From Cyclaneusma minus (lineage: Eukaryota; Ascomycota; Leotiomycetes; Marthamycetales; Marthamycetaceae): a DNA stretch of 64,000 nucleotides. Numbering within the stretch: the stretch's first letter is position 1; each line of letters starts with the position of its first letter. Where the stretch lies: assembly GCA_037179335.1 (NCBI GenBank), contig JAKZHN010000003.1, positions 868,001-932,000 on the forward strand, written 5' to 3'. Under the pieces are notes generated by a model. It did no database searches and was not told the DNA's origin. It saw only the letters and a list, made by a program, of their open reading frames with translations. Positions 11,888 through 22,296 of this stretch are shown here, piece after piece. The position numbers and the translations under genes are program-made.

Positions 11888-12880
11888 CACTCAGTCCCTT
11901 CATCCTCGAACGCTTGATTTACATACTACGCGATACTGGGCCTTGACACCATGCTGGAGCCTGGAATTATACCATACCGGACGACATTGGATCGTCACTT
12001 TGTCGGAACATACACTTGTCGAAATTATTTCCTGCCTATACTAGTGGGCGTACACAAAGCAAACCATAGCAACGCGGGAGGTGTCTTTGTTTATTCTGTC
12101 TGTGATATCAATAAGCGAGCGAGTGTTTTTTCTTGTTGTTCTTCCTGCCCCAGCCCCGCACCAACCACTGGGGCAGGCGACGGGATATATAATGGGTACT
12201 CGGATGTTGAGATTTTTTCCAGACGCAGTTGTTTGGCAGCAAGCAAGCAAGCAAAAGGCGTTGGTTGCATGGAGCGTTGTGATTTGTAGGGCGTTGGGGT
12301 GTGAGGGATGTGGGAGCTGAGCTGTTGGACTAAGAAGGGATGCTAAGTGTCAGAGTTGACTAGTGTTGGATAGGGTAGGACAATGAAGTGTGATGATGTG
12401 CTTGTCGACCCGTTCCTTGGAGATATGCTTGTGCTGGTTGTGCATGGTTTCGAGGGACTTGCTAACTCAGTGTCTCTCATCGCCAATGCGGTCTCTCGGT
12501 CCGATCACTTGAACCCCCTGCATCGAACTGAACTGCCAGCCAAGCCAGCTACCTCTCGAAAGTTTTTCTAAGACTGAGCATTAACAGGCAGAAGACCGTT
12601 CGTGAATGGTAATAAGTACTTGACCTCTCTACAATTACTTCGACTAGTTACTAATCACAGAAAGTTTCCTAATATATATGACTTGCTCTCCCTACTCTCT
12701 AGTCGCTTTCGCCCCGTTCTAGTTTCTCCGCCCTGCAACGATCCCAGAATTCAAAGCCTTCTCCTCTTACCCCTTTCCTCAAGGTCCCGACAGGGATCTC
12801 CACTCCCCTTCGATTCTCATTCCCCCTCAGTTTTCTCAACCAAACTATTACGCACTACGTTTCCCCGCTAGTCGATATTT
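11888..12880. other. Intergenic, with a short GCAA microsatellite
   Basis: No supported gene. A (GCAA)n microsatellite lies at about 12238-12256. From about 12650 the sequence becomes C/T-rich (TCTCCCTACTCTCTAG), marking the left shoulder of the repeat array. Confidence 0.5.
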
Positions 12881-13230
12881 GTGCTGTTCTCATGTGACTG
12901 GGGATAAGCTGTTAACTTCTCAGCTTCACACTCGCGCAGGCGAAACTGAGTTGCCTTTGCTGGCCAACGTTCTGCACGAGATGAGTGTCCACGTGACTTC
13001 TAGCTTCTTCGTCTCATCTCTAAGCCCTCTGAGGGCTATAAATTGCTCCCTGACAGACTGCTCTCTCTTCTCCAAGAAAACACATGAGCGTAATGGACGC
13101 GATGCGAGACGAGTGTAGAGGCGCTATTATTTCGGATCGTGTTGTTCATAGACAAAGGCGTGGAAACGCTTCCTCTCAGAAACCAGGACTTGGAGATTGT
13201 GTCTACCTCTCAGCAGATACGGTAGGTTAG

Positions 13231-13294
13231 CTGTCGAGAAACCTTTTTGCTGCCGAGAACCTCTTCTACCGCCGGGCTTTGCGACCTGTTGTCG
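13231..13294 (+). repeat. CTGTCG-like iterons, array A unit 1
   Basis: Hexamers start at 13231 (CTGTCG), 13250 (CTGCCG), 13269 (CCGCCG) and 13289 (TTGTCG). Spacings are 19, 19 and 20 bp; this unit has a fourth copy. Confidence 0.75.
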
Positions 13295-13828
13295 ATTGAC
13301 GAGCTATGGATTGGTGTTTCTCCTCTTACAAACCTATCTGTGCTATGTTTCAGAGTAGCGGTTTAAGTCTGATGCTCTGCTCTCTGGTATGATCTTGTAG
13401 CTGGGCTTGTTCTGTTGAATTGGAGGTTCACCTCATCGTAGTACGTGTCGAAATCCGTGTCGATTTTTGAAGAAGCGAATATCAGGGGCCCAAGAAGCTC
13501 TTTATATAGATTTCTGGCCCTCTGCCTTGGCGTTGCCTACTCAGCTCTGCGTCATTTGTTCACGAGTTCTGGCTTGTTTGTCTCATTTGTGCCCCCTCTG
13601 AGAAGCATAAATAGCTCCCTTCTCGACTGCTGTCTCTCCTTCAAGAAACCACAAACTCTCAATATGCATTAGGGCATTTTCGAGCCAAGTGTAGACAGGC
13701 CATTTATTGGATCGCATTGTCTAGAAACAAAGGTAGAAAAACGAAAATGCTGTTGAAAATACAGGACTAAAAAATTGTGCCTAGTTCTTAGCATTATGCG
13801 ATAGTTTTATTGCAGCGAAGCTATTTTA

Positions 13829-13873
13829 CCGTCAAGAAGCTCCCCTGCCGTCGGGCTTTCTGACCTGTTGTCG
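13829..13873 (+). repeat. CTGTCG-like iteron triad, array A unit 2
   Basis: Hexamers start at 13829 (CCGTCA), 13848 (CCGTCG) and 13868 (TTGTCG); spacing 19 and 20 bp. Confidence 0.75.
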
Positions 13874-14453
13874 ATTCATAAGCGCCGGGCTCGTATTTCT
13901 CTTGCATGGTTTTAAAACCTTAGCCAGCTAGTGCCCAAATACTACTTGTTTTTTTTTACGAGCTTACAAATATGTTTTATTAGAAGTGACGATTGATATT
14001 TTATCCACCCTTTAGTAACAATCCCGTGGCCCAAATTATTAAAGACTTAAAGTAGTCGATAAAGGGTCGCTTGTGTATTTTGTCTTCTTGAAGAATCGAA
14101 GCCAGGGGAGCAGGCAGCTCTATATAATATACCTCTCTGGCCCTCCAACTTGCCGCTACTTCCCATGGAGCATTCTGTATCAGCTTCTCATGTGACTTCT
14201 AAGTTTTAACATCAGTCCGTGGACCCTCTAAGAAATAGCTATAAATAGCTGTCTTCTGGAATGCTGTTTCTTCTCCAAAAAACTGCACAGCCCCATCCGA
14301 GATACTGATAATTGCTATCAAGGCAAGTCTAGACAGGCCATTTGTTAGATCGCGCTATCCAAGACGAAAGTATGGAGACAGAAATGCTGTTTTTGGAAAC
14401 ACAGGTCTAAGAGCCTGCAGGTGTCTATTTATTAGCAGCGCGCAGCAGGTCTG

Positions 14454-14515
14454 CTGTTGAGAAACTCTTGCTGTCAAGAAACTCCCCTGCCGTCGAGCTA
14501 TGTTACCTGTTGTCG
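14454..14515 (+). repeat. CTGTCG-like iterons, array A unit 3
   Basis: Hexamers start at 14471 (CTGTCA), 14490 (CCGTCG) and 14510 (TTGTCG), spacing 19 and 20 bp. An extra CTGTTG lies at 14454. Confidence 0.75.
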
Positions 14516-15079
14516 ACTCACAGGTGCCGGATTGAAGGTCCGTATTTCAGAATTTCTTTTGCTGTGTGAATTCGAGAGCTTGTCCAGTGCCCAACAGCGT
14601 ACTAAAGCTGCTTTTGCACACCTACGTGGTTTAGCAGTGGAAGTTATGAAGATGCTGTTTTACTCTTAGTCACGAATGCATGGAGGAGTTAAACACCGAT
14701 ACTGCTCTTGAAGAATCGAATCCTAGGGAGCAGAGCATTCTTTATATAGGTGGATCCTTTCCTCTCAGCTCTCCTGGAGGCCCTAGCGCTGTCCCACAGC
14801 TTGCTGCGTCAGTTCTCACATGATTTCTGGCTTCTTCAGCCTGTGGGCCCTGTGCTCTGAGAAATACCTATAAATACCCCCCTTCTGCACTCAAAATCGG
14901 ATCTCATAGTCAAATGTTGCCTTAGATAGTGCTATTGCACGGTTTAATCAGCCCGCCTCATCCAATCGAAGAGTTCAAACCCCAGGTGCGTATGGAAGTA
15001 TCAGCTTCCGGAAACAAATACTTCTCAAACGATTCAAGTTCGTGGTCCTATCAAATGCTTGTGACGGCTGAGGGTCATG

Positions 15080-15124
15080 CTGTCGAAGCGCTTTCTTACT
15101 GTCGCGCTTTACAACATGCTGTCG
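15080..15124 (+). repeat. CTGTCG iteron triad, array A unit 4
   Basis: Three exact CTGTCG hexamers start at 15080, 15099 and 15119; spacing 19 and 20 bp. This is the best-preserved triad. Confidence 0.85.
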
Positions 15125-15661
15125 ATTGGCGGCCGACCCCTTGTTTGTCTTTGTGTTGAAAACTTGAATTTGGAGCACTTGCCCAGTGCCTACCCAGATG
15201 GAACTCGTTCTTCTGTGCGCCTCCGTGTGTGTCAGTAATGGTTGTTCATTCCGATACCTGTTCTCCAGCGATAGGCTCCACGAGTACCTGAAGAATAAAA
15301 CAGGAGGACAGAAGGCCCTTTATATACTTCTCTTCCTCTCTACCTTAGTCATCCCCAGCAGCGGTAGTAGCTGAAGTCACGTGCTTGAACTTGGACTAGT
15401 GTGAATCAGCAGTTAGTTCAGCATCTTGTCAGAGTGTACGTCAAAGGGTATAAAAGGGGCTTGTTTGCTCTACTCTTTTGCTCTTCCAAGATCAGCTTTC
15501 AGCTTGGAGAGCAACACCGGTAGCTGAACCGTTTGTAGTCGCCCAGCCGCGAATTTGGACACAGAGCTGCGCTTTTGCGCTACTACTGCCTTAGGATGGT
15601 ATTAGAAAGGTACCTAGGTATACTTGTAAATCCCTAATGATATTCTCGCTTATGAAACCTG

Positions 15662-15706
15662 CTGTCGAGGAGCTCTCCTACTTTCGCGTCTTGCGACATG
15701 CTGTCG
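15662..15706 (+). repeat. CTGTCG iteron triad, array A unit 5
   Basis: Hexamers start at 15662 (CTGTCG), 15681 (CTTTCG) and 15701 (CTGTCG). The triad lies 213 bp from the left TATA (15449) and 212 bp from the right one (15918). Confidence 0.85.
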
Positions 15707-16242
15707 ATTAACTAACGAACACCTGAAGTGTTTTTCGTCTGAAAAGTCGGATTTGGAGAACTTGCCCACTGCTCAGACGAAAGCATTCCTATCCTTCGCA
15801 CCTACGTTTGTTCCAAAAGTGGACTTGATTTCGATGCCTTGCCCCCCCTAATGACCATCACCCACATCACCGAAAGGTATTTTTCTTAGGGATCACTTCT
15901 AGGAGAGCAAGGCGTTGTTTATATAGGTTTTCACCTCTTTCAGAGGCCTTGGCAACTGATCTCTAGTAACTAAGGTAGCACGAATAGTCGGAGGTAGAAA
16001 GCAAGGAACTGTGAATCAACATTTTGGGGCTCAGGTAAGGGGTATAAAAAGAGCTCTTTGTCACTACTCCTTGACTCTTCCAAGATCAGTACGAATTTAG
16101 GATTTAGCAAATGGAGCCACTCCATATATTCCTCAGCCCCAAATTTCGACACAGAGCAGTGCTTGTGGGCTATTACTACTATCTTGAGCTGGTATCAGAA
16201 AAATATACTCGTAGCTGTTGATTCTCTCGCTTGTGGAACCTG

Positions 16243-16286
16243 CTGTCGAGGACATTGTTACTGTCATACTTTGCGACCTACTGTTT
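16243..16286 (+). repeat. CTGTCG-like iteron triad, array A unit 6
   Basis: Hexamers start at 16243 (CTGTCG), 16261 (CTGTCA) and 16281 (CTGTTT); spacing 18 and 20 bp. Confidence 0.7.
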
Positions 16287-16837
16287 TTAGACGGCCCAAA
16301 TTGGGATCCCTCTTTTGGGGATTGAAGAGCTCGGCCAATATTCAGGAATAGATACGTTCTTTTGCTCACCTAAACAGTCTTTCTTCAGATAGATTTCCAT
16401 ATATTGCTTTCACACAATGGCTGCGTTGTACCTGTGCCGCTTGACATCAAATTAGATTCTTAGAGAATCGAATCTTAAGAGAGCAGGACGTCTTTTTATA
16501 CCTCTCCAGGGGCCTGGCACTCACGCCAGCAACTTCAAGTCTACTCACGTGCGCTAGAATCCTAAGTCAGCAGGTCTCAACTGAGGTAAGCTTGAATCTG
16601 CTCCCCTTTCTTACTCTCTGCTTGGAGTATAAAAAAAGCTCTTTGTACTACTCTACTCTTTCAGGATCAGACGAAGCGATGTCACAACTCCATGCTCACG
16701 GCATCTTTTTATCTGTTTGGAATCCGGGCACAGCCACGCACTTTTGCTCCTCACTGGCACTCTTTTCTCTCAAAGTTGGGGCCAGAAAATATCTTACCTG
16801 CACTCTTAGCCAGTAGTTTCCACGCAAGTGGGTTCTG

Positions 16838-16881
16838 CTGTCGAGGGAGTTATTTACTGTGGGGCTTCACGGCTGCTGTCT
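16838..16881 (+). repeat. CTGTCG-like iteron triad, array A unit 7
   Basis: Hexamers start at 16838 (CTGTCG), 16857 (CTGTGG) and 16876 (CTGTCT); spacing 19 and 19 bp. Confidence 0.7.
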
Positions 16882-17437
16882 ATTAATGACTCGAGTGGTG
16901 AATCTGTTCTCTCCTGCTCGAACTTGAAGAACTTTTCCAATGCTCGGGGCTAGTTTTTTTGATGTGTTAATTTTCTGTCGCCTAAACAGCCATTTCCAGA
17001 TTTCAGGAAGTTACTTCCACATCATGATTGCGTCGCATTCATGCCGCGAATCCTAAGGTATATCCGATTTCTGGAAAACCACACACAGGAGTGCAGGACG
17101 TCCTTTTATACCTGTCAGATATCGTGGCACGAGCTGGGTTTTTCACCAGCAGCCTCAAGGTTATTCACGTGCGTTGGAAGCTAATTTGGCGAGTTAAGCT
17201 AAGCCTAGGCTCACACATGTTTGCTACTATCTGTTTCGTGCTATAAAAAGGCCTGAGTGGCTCTACAGTTTGGCTCCTCCAAGACCGGGAAGGAAATTCA
17301 AGATTTCGTAGTCACTTTCTAGTTTCCATCTGCCCAAAATATGGGCACAAAGCCGAGCATTTGCGCTACTCACAAATACTCTAGTATCTCATGAAAGATG
17401 CACTCGTCCCTGTTAATTTTTACGCTCGCGGATTCTG

Positions 17438-17482
17438 CTGTCGAGGAACTCTCTTACCGCCGTGCTTTCCCGCCTGCTGTCA
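17438..17482 (+). repeat. CTGTCG-like iteron triad, array A unit 8
   Basis: Hexamers start at 17438 (CTGTCG), 17457 (CCGCCG) and 17477 (CTGTCA); spacing 19 and 20 bp. Confidence 0.75.
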
Positions 17483-18157
17483 TTTACAACCCACCTTCGC
17501 GTATCTTCGCCGAATTCAGACAGCTTGTCCGCTGTTCTGCTAGACCTGGGATTCCGCATACTCATAAGATCATCTGTCCGATTAATTCTTGAGCATCACT
17601 TTCTCACAGTGGCTGCGTCCCAAGCTCGTCCCGGAGCCGACATCTAGGCTATCGTTCTAGAGAATCAAATCCTAGGACAGCGGAACGTCCTTTATACAGT
17701 ACCTTTCAGAGGCCTTGGCACTAAGCCGCAGTAAGCTTTCAGCTTATTCACGTGCGTCGAAAGTCTAACTCAGCAGATCCCAACTAATGTCAGCTGCCCG
17801 GGGTACCCTATGAAAAGAGCTCGCTGGTCCACTCTTGGACTCTCCAATATCAGTTTACTGTTCAGGGACTTCGGATCTAGTGGGAAATTTTGCAACGCTT
17901 CGGTCCTATGTATACACAAAAGAAAAACAGGGACTGATTATCAATTGTACAGCTACGGGTCAAATGGCTCAATAAACAGTAGCATGTAAGTCTTACTCTG
18001 GGAATGGTTTGTAACCTTGCAACCTCCCTGAGCGTCTTTTTTTGCACTTCTTTCCGCTTGTTTCCCATGACTTCTTGGTTCATCGTTTGTTCACAGGTGA
18101 CTTGTTCCTTTCCTAACCACTTCGGCTATGCCCAATAACTTGATCGGTTCATAAGTG

Positions 18158-18187
18158 CTTGGATTGCTTGGATTGCTTGGATTGCTT
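18158..18187. repeat. Short tandem repeat (CTTGGATTG)x3
   Basis: Three near-perfect 9 bp copies lie downstream of the splicing-factor gene, probably a neutral minisatellite. Confidence 0.7.
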
Positions 18188-18275
18188 CGGATGACTTAAA
18201 CCGCTCTGGATACCACTCGAAATCCGCCCATAAGGCTTTTTCCGTCCTGTTGCACCGTGACGATGTGCCAATAGC

Positions 18276-20848
18276 CTAATTCATCTGATGAAACCGTTCT
18301 TTCGCCTTATCCTTCGCCATGTTCACAAAGTCCTTGTACGTCCCTTTCGTTTGCCTGTCGGCTTCCGTCATTGCATCTCCAATCTTGCCACCCTGCGCTC
18401 CAAGGCCAACCCCCTGTGCATAAATCTCAGTAGCAATAGCTTCGGTCCTACCGGTTCCCTCAGCACCCAGCCCCTGACCCGCGGTCCAGCCCATTTTGCC
18501 AAGGAGTGCTGCCCCCTTTGACTGTTTCGGGGCGGGAACATCTTCTTGCCTTTCTTGAGCCGGAGGAGATAAATCGTTCTCCTTCGGCTTCTTGTGTTGG
18601 GCGGCAGGCTGTTTGGGTTGATTGTAGGCTTGGCGTCGTTCTCTTGCCCGATCACGGTATGCTGAGTCGGCTTCTGAATCTGCAGAAGCCGACTTGCCGA
18701 GCTTTGCCAAAGCCTTAGCCTTCAGCGACTCGTTCTGTAGGTTGGTGCGATGGAGTTCACTGAGACGCTCATGCTTGTTGGCTTCTGCGGCACTCTTGAA
18801 CTGGCGAGAGCACAAGAGACAACAATTGCGTGCTTGATCGACGTACGACTGAGATGGAGGATCCACCGAGGATTCCTTCTGCGTCGAAGCTTCGTTTGCC
18901 GCAGCATCGTTCTCGCTGGCGTCTTTCGGTTGTATGCCGTGAATCTCGGCGTGTCGATTGGTCCAGAACTGAAGGTGAGGGGCAACAGCCTTCTTGTTGC
19001 TTGAAAGCGAGTCTTTTTCGGCCTTTCTTTTTTTGGACTTGCTCTCAGACTCTTTGCTTGAATTTACCAGACCCTCCTTCGCAGCCGCGGCCGCAAGTTT
19101 GGCTTGCACTCTTTCTTTCATCTGAGCAAGGGATGGCTGAATCACAGCTACGGTATGCTCACTTGCATACGCCGCCTCGTCCCAGTACTTCAGCTTGAGT
19201 GATGGATTGTTAAGCGGCGAGAACGTGAAGTTTTCAGAACCCGGGGGCAATTGCTGGAGGACAGGAACAAAGACGCCTGCGTGGATGTAGGAGACGAGAA
19301 CAGGCTTCGAGGAGATCGTGAACTTCTCCATTGCGTTGAACTTGTTCATGGCAGCCTGGGCGTCCTCTACGGTGTTAAATTCTGCGAATCCGTATCTCCA
19401 GCTGTCGTTGCTTTTCCGGTCACGCACAAGGAGCACACGCCTTAAAGATCCTTCCTTCGCTCCCGAGCTTACCTCGGTTGCGGTAGAAGACTTGATCTTC
19501 TTAGCTGGCTGGGGTGCTCCTTGTTGAGGGGTTTCCGGTGTCTTGTACAGTTTCTTCACGCCTTTGGCAAGAAGTTCCTCGGAGACACCGGGTTCGAGAC
19601 CACGCAGCAGCAGGAACTGAGATGCGATGTTATCAGGCGAGACATCACTATCTCCAGTCATTGCCAGTCCGCTGTAACTTGATACATTGGCTGGAGTAAT
19701 GATGGCGGTTGGTTGGGGACCTATGAGCGTCAGTAAAGCACGCGTAATACGTCGAAGCAACTCACGAGGTTTGGGGGCATTGCAGCGAAAGCATAAGACC
19801 CTATGTGGGTAGTTTGCAAGGAAGCACTGGAACAAGTCAGTTGCGATCCTTTCCCTCGTGTTTGTAGGACCCACAAGTTCGCATTTCCAGTCATCTTCGC
19901 CAGCTCCCGGCCTGTCTCGATCGTCTTTGTCTCGGCTGAATGCAATCCGGACTCTTTGGGGTTCCTCGTCTCCGGGCTGATCTCCACGAGTAGCCCCTAG
20001 GAAGATGGCGGGATAGTTCTGGCGCAAGAAATCCTTCGCATCCTCGACACTCGGAAATTGTGCAAAAGCGAACCCGCGGGAGACGCCTGCTAATATGTCA
20101 GTCAAGGTCGTGAAACTGGCTGGGACATCATTGGCATACCAGTCTTCTTGTCCCGGATGAGCCTAACGTCTTCCAGATGACGAGCCTGGAAAATATGCTG
20201 CAGTTCATGGAAGATCTATTGTTTTGAATGTACGGCCACGAAGGCCAGACCCTATGCTTAGCCAGAGTTCCACGTCTTTTATTGCGCAATGAACACTTAG
20301 ACTGTGGGGGACAGAGTAGGGCAGGCGCCGGGGAGGCAGGTAAATCGAAAGGTGCTTTTGAGATTGGGGATGCCAACGTCTTCCTGTGTCATTTCCAAAG
20401 GTAGTCCCTCTAGAATAACTGTGCGGCTTGGTGCTCCGCCATAGTAGGGGGATCTGCTGCGGCTTCGACTGCGGCTTCGATCGTAGCGCGGGGAACGGTA
20501 TCCTTCTCGGTCACGGTCGTTGTACCGTCTGCGACCTTCTCTTCGGGGTGAAAATGAGCGATCTTGGCGGTGACCATAGTCGCGCCTCGGCCGTTGGTAC
20601 TCGTCTGACCTGGAGTCGGCGGCCGGTCCTCGTGGCGGAGTCCTTGAGAGATCTTTGGTATTCTACTATCAGCGCAAACTCAAGAGATATGGTCCGCCCA
20701 GCTATCGATTACCCTTCCGTAGGCCACTGTAGCCTTGTTCAGAAGAGGCAGAGCCGTTCTCTCCATTACGATAAGGCCGATCCGGCTCGTCGTCGTACAT
20801 GCTGGAATCGTGGTAGGCTGAAGGCCGAGCATCGCGCGGGCGATCCAT
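18276..20848 (-). CDS. RBM5/RBM10-like RNA-binding splicing factor
   Basis: Nuclear pre-mRNA splicing factor of the RBM5/RBM10 type. Six exons (20848-20713, 20652-20378, 20215-20140, 20089-19875, 19826-19766, 19720-18276) give about 735 residues. Domains in order: an Arg/Ser/Tyr-rich N-terminus; RRM1 (about 115-215; RNP2-like VILEGLPLEM, RNP1-like SRGFAFAQF); a RanBP2-type zinc finger (about 230-252; W-x-C-x2-C...N...C-x2-C, CFRCNAPKP); RRM2 (about 300-420, RYGFAEFN); a C2H2 finger (about 558-592, CCLLCSRQF); and a G-patch (about 668-715, GKMGWTAGQGLGAEG). The third and fourth introns are 48 and 45 bp, multiples of three without stops, so unspliced RNA stays open. The first intron has a weak AAAG acceptor and the second (162 bp) a weak GTTGGC donor; both were chosen to restore the RRM frame. 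It is divergent with the molybdopterin synthase gene, 378 bp apart. Confidence 0.9.
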
Positions 20849-21226
20849 CTTGGGGTTTCGGTGGTGTGAATGGGTGAGAAAAGTGGTGGACGAAACAGCA
20901 GTATCTTGCGCAAGAGCAGTGATGTGGTTTTGTGCTCCCCCCAGCGGTTATGGATGTGAGGAATGCGGGCTGAGGTTGAAGAAGCACAAAGGGTTCGAGG
21001 CTCGGGGCAATTGGCGAGAACGTCGCAGCCGCTGGCGGGCAATCTATAAAATGCCACGGTGATACAGAATAGCCCGCGGTCAATCAACCCCACGTACCTG
21101 CCCGACGTCGATCAAGGCCCGACAACCTCCATCATCCATTCACATAAACATTTCACGACACCTTAGTTCGATAAGCAACTTACAAGCTACCCTCTCCCTA
21201 CAAATTTCCCTCCCTAGAAACCAGAA
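20849..21226. promoter_or_regulatory. Shared divergent promoter region
   Basis: A 378 bp gap separates the start codons of the minus-strand splicing factor and the plus-strand molybdopterin synthase subunit. It probably contains both promoters. C/T-rich leader sequence precedes the plus-strand ATG. No canonical TATA box is obvious, as is common for housekeeping genes. Confidence 0.5.
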
Positions 21227-21999
21227 ATGTCTGATACCAGCACTCAAACCTGGCAGCTGCAAGAAGGAAGATGCCTTGTTGCCCTCACCCATGAGCGCAT
21301 AGACCCAAAAGTCACTATGGATCAGGTCCGCGATCCCAAAGCCGGAGCAATTGTGCTATTCGAAGGCAAGAAGATTCTTCCTCAGTCACCACAGCCTCAC
21401 TCTGACAAGCCCCAGGAACAACTCGAGACAATTTCGAGGGAAAGCCTGTAAAAGAACTGGAATATTCCTCCTATGCCCCTCTCGCCCTCCGGACCATGAT
21501 GACAATTTGCAAAAGCATCCTGGAAAAGCACTCTTTAACGTCCATTGCTATGATCCATCGTCTAGGCCTTGTACCGATTGGTGAAGAAAGTATCCACATA
21601 GCAGTCTCTTCGCCTCACCGACAAGAAGCGTGGAGGGCCGGTGAAGAGGCTTTGGAAGAATGCAAGGCGAAAGTTGAAGTGTGGAAGAAGGAGGAGTTTG
21701 GTGGCGAGGAGGGGGGCGTATGGAGGGCAAATCGTGATGGTGCGAAAGGGGAGCCCGTTAACGAGGAAGAACCGGCACAGAATGAACAGCCGGCACAGGA
21801 TGAACAGCAAGCGCAGAAATTCCCGAACGGTCCTCTGAAGGCACCCCTGGAGCGAGGCCATGGACCCGTGGTACATTCAAGCCGTGAGGAAGAGCCGGCA
21901 CAGAACGAGCAGCAAGCGAAGAGATTTCCGAATGGCCCCCTCAAGGCACCATTGGAGCGAGGTCATGGACCTGTGGTACATCCAAATCGTGGAGTCTGA
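21227..21999 (+). CDS. cnxH: Molybdopterin synthase catalytic (large) subunit, MoaE/MOCS2B type
   Basis: Converts precursor Z (cPMP) to molybdopterin by adding dithiolene sulfur from the thiocarboxylated MoaD/MOCS2A subunit; a cytosolic step of molybdenum cofactor synthesis. Exons 21227-21365 and 21416-21999 give 240 residues. The 50 bp intron begins GCAAGA after an AG, so it is a GC-AG intron; splicing it restores the family motif FEGTTRDNFEGKPVKELEY. Further family features are the MIHRLGLVPIGEESIHIAVSS region with its HR pair, and the Lys-rich CKAKVEVWKKEEF near the usual C-terminus. The last ~75 residues are a lineage-specific extension containing two copies of a FPNGPLKAPLERGHGPVVH unit separated by Gln/Glu-rich linkers. 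Aspergillus calls this gene cnxH. Start supported by a clean leader and the WQLQEGRCLVALTHE opening. Confidence 0.93.
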
Positions 22000-22296
22000 A
22001 AAAGGTCTCTCGCTGCTCGTCTGACATTGGTATCAAGGTGTACGGCGAAATGCTTGCAATGACTACTTACTTCATGGAGCAAATTCGTTCGCTCAGAGCC
22101 AGGTGGCAAAGGTCCGTTTTTAGGGGGTTAGTAGCGATTCGCGTCCACACTAGAACTGCGAGAGGTTGAAAGAAATTGGCTTCGCTATGAAGTAATGCAG
22201 ACAAGATCACTGGGTGAGTTCACATGTTCTCAGTCTCGCCGTCATCAGTCTAGACTCTGCACCCCTTCCTGCGCCCAAGACCCCGCAAACAGAAGT

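Larger units (their letters stand above)
12880..17900 (+). repeat. Tandem array A: eight diverged ~600 bp promoter-like units
   Basis: Eight units recur every 580-640 bp, much diverged but sharing blocks in the same order. Plus-facing TATA boxes lie at about 13037, 13606, 14240, 14869, 15449, 16043, 16628, 17242 and, degenerate, 17809. Minus-facing TATA boxes lie at about 13502, 14121, 14742, 15320, 15918, 16494, 17103 and 17691, each 100-140 bp left of the next plus-facing one. Between the two boxes CACGTG is found at 12990, 15378, 16546, 17166 and 17749, with variants elsewhere. A CTGTCG triad sits midway between convergent TATA boxes. A block like GAACTTGCCCAGTGCTC follows the triad, and a block like GAATCGAATCCTAGGGAGCAG precedes each minus-facing TATA. 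No ORF is shared between units. Function unknown. Confidence 0.85.

Noticed and set aside
12602..17592. Short ORFs within array A as a family of small secreted peptides
   Set aside because: No ORF position, frame or sequence is shared between units, while the noncoding blocks are.
12880..17900. CRISPR-like or LTR interpretation of array A
   Set aside because: Units are ~600 bp, diverged and promoter-bearing in a eukaryote; no reverse transcriptase, primer-binding site or target-site duplication was seen.
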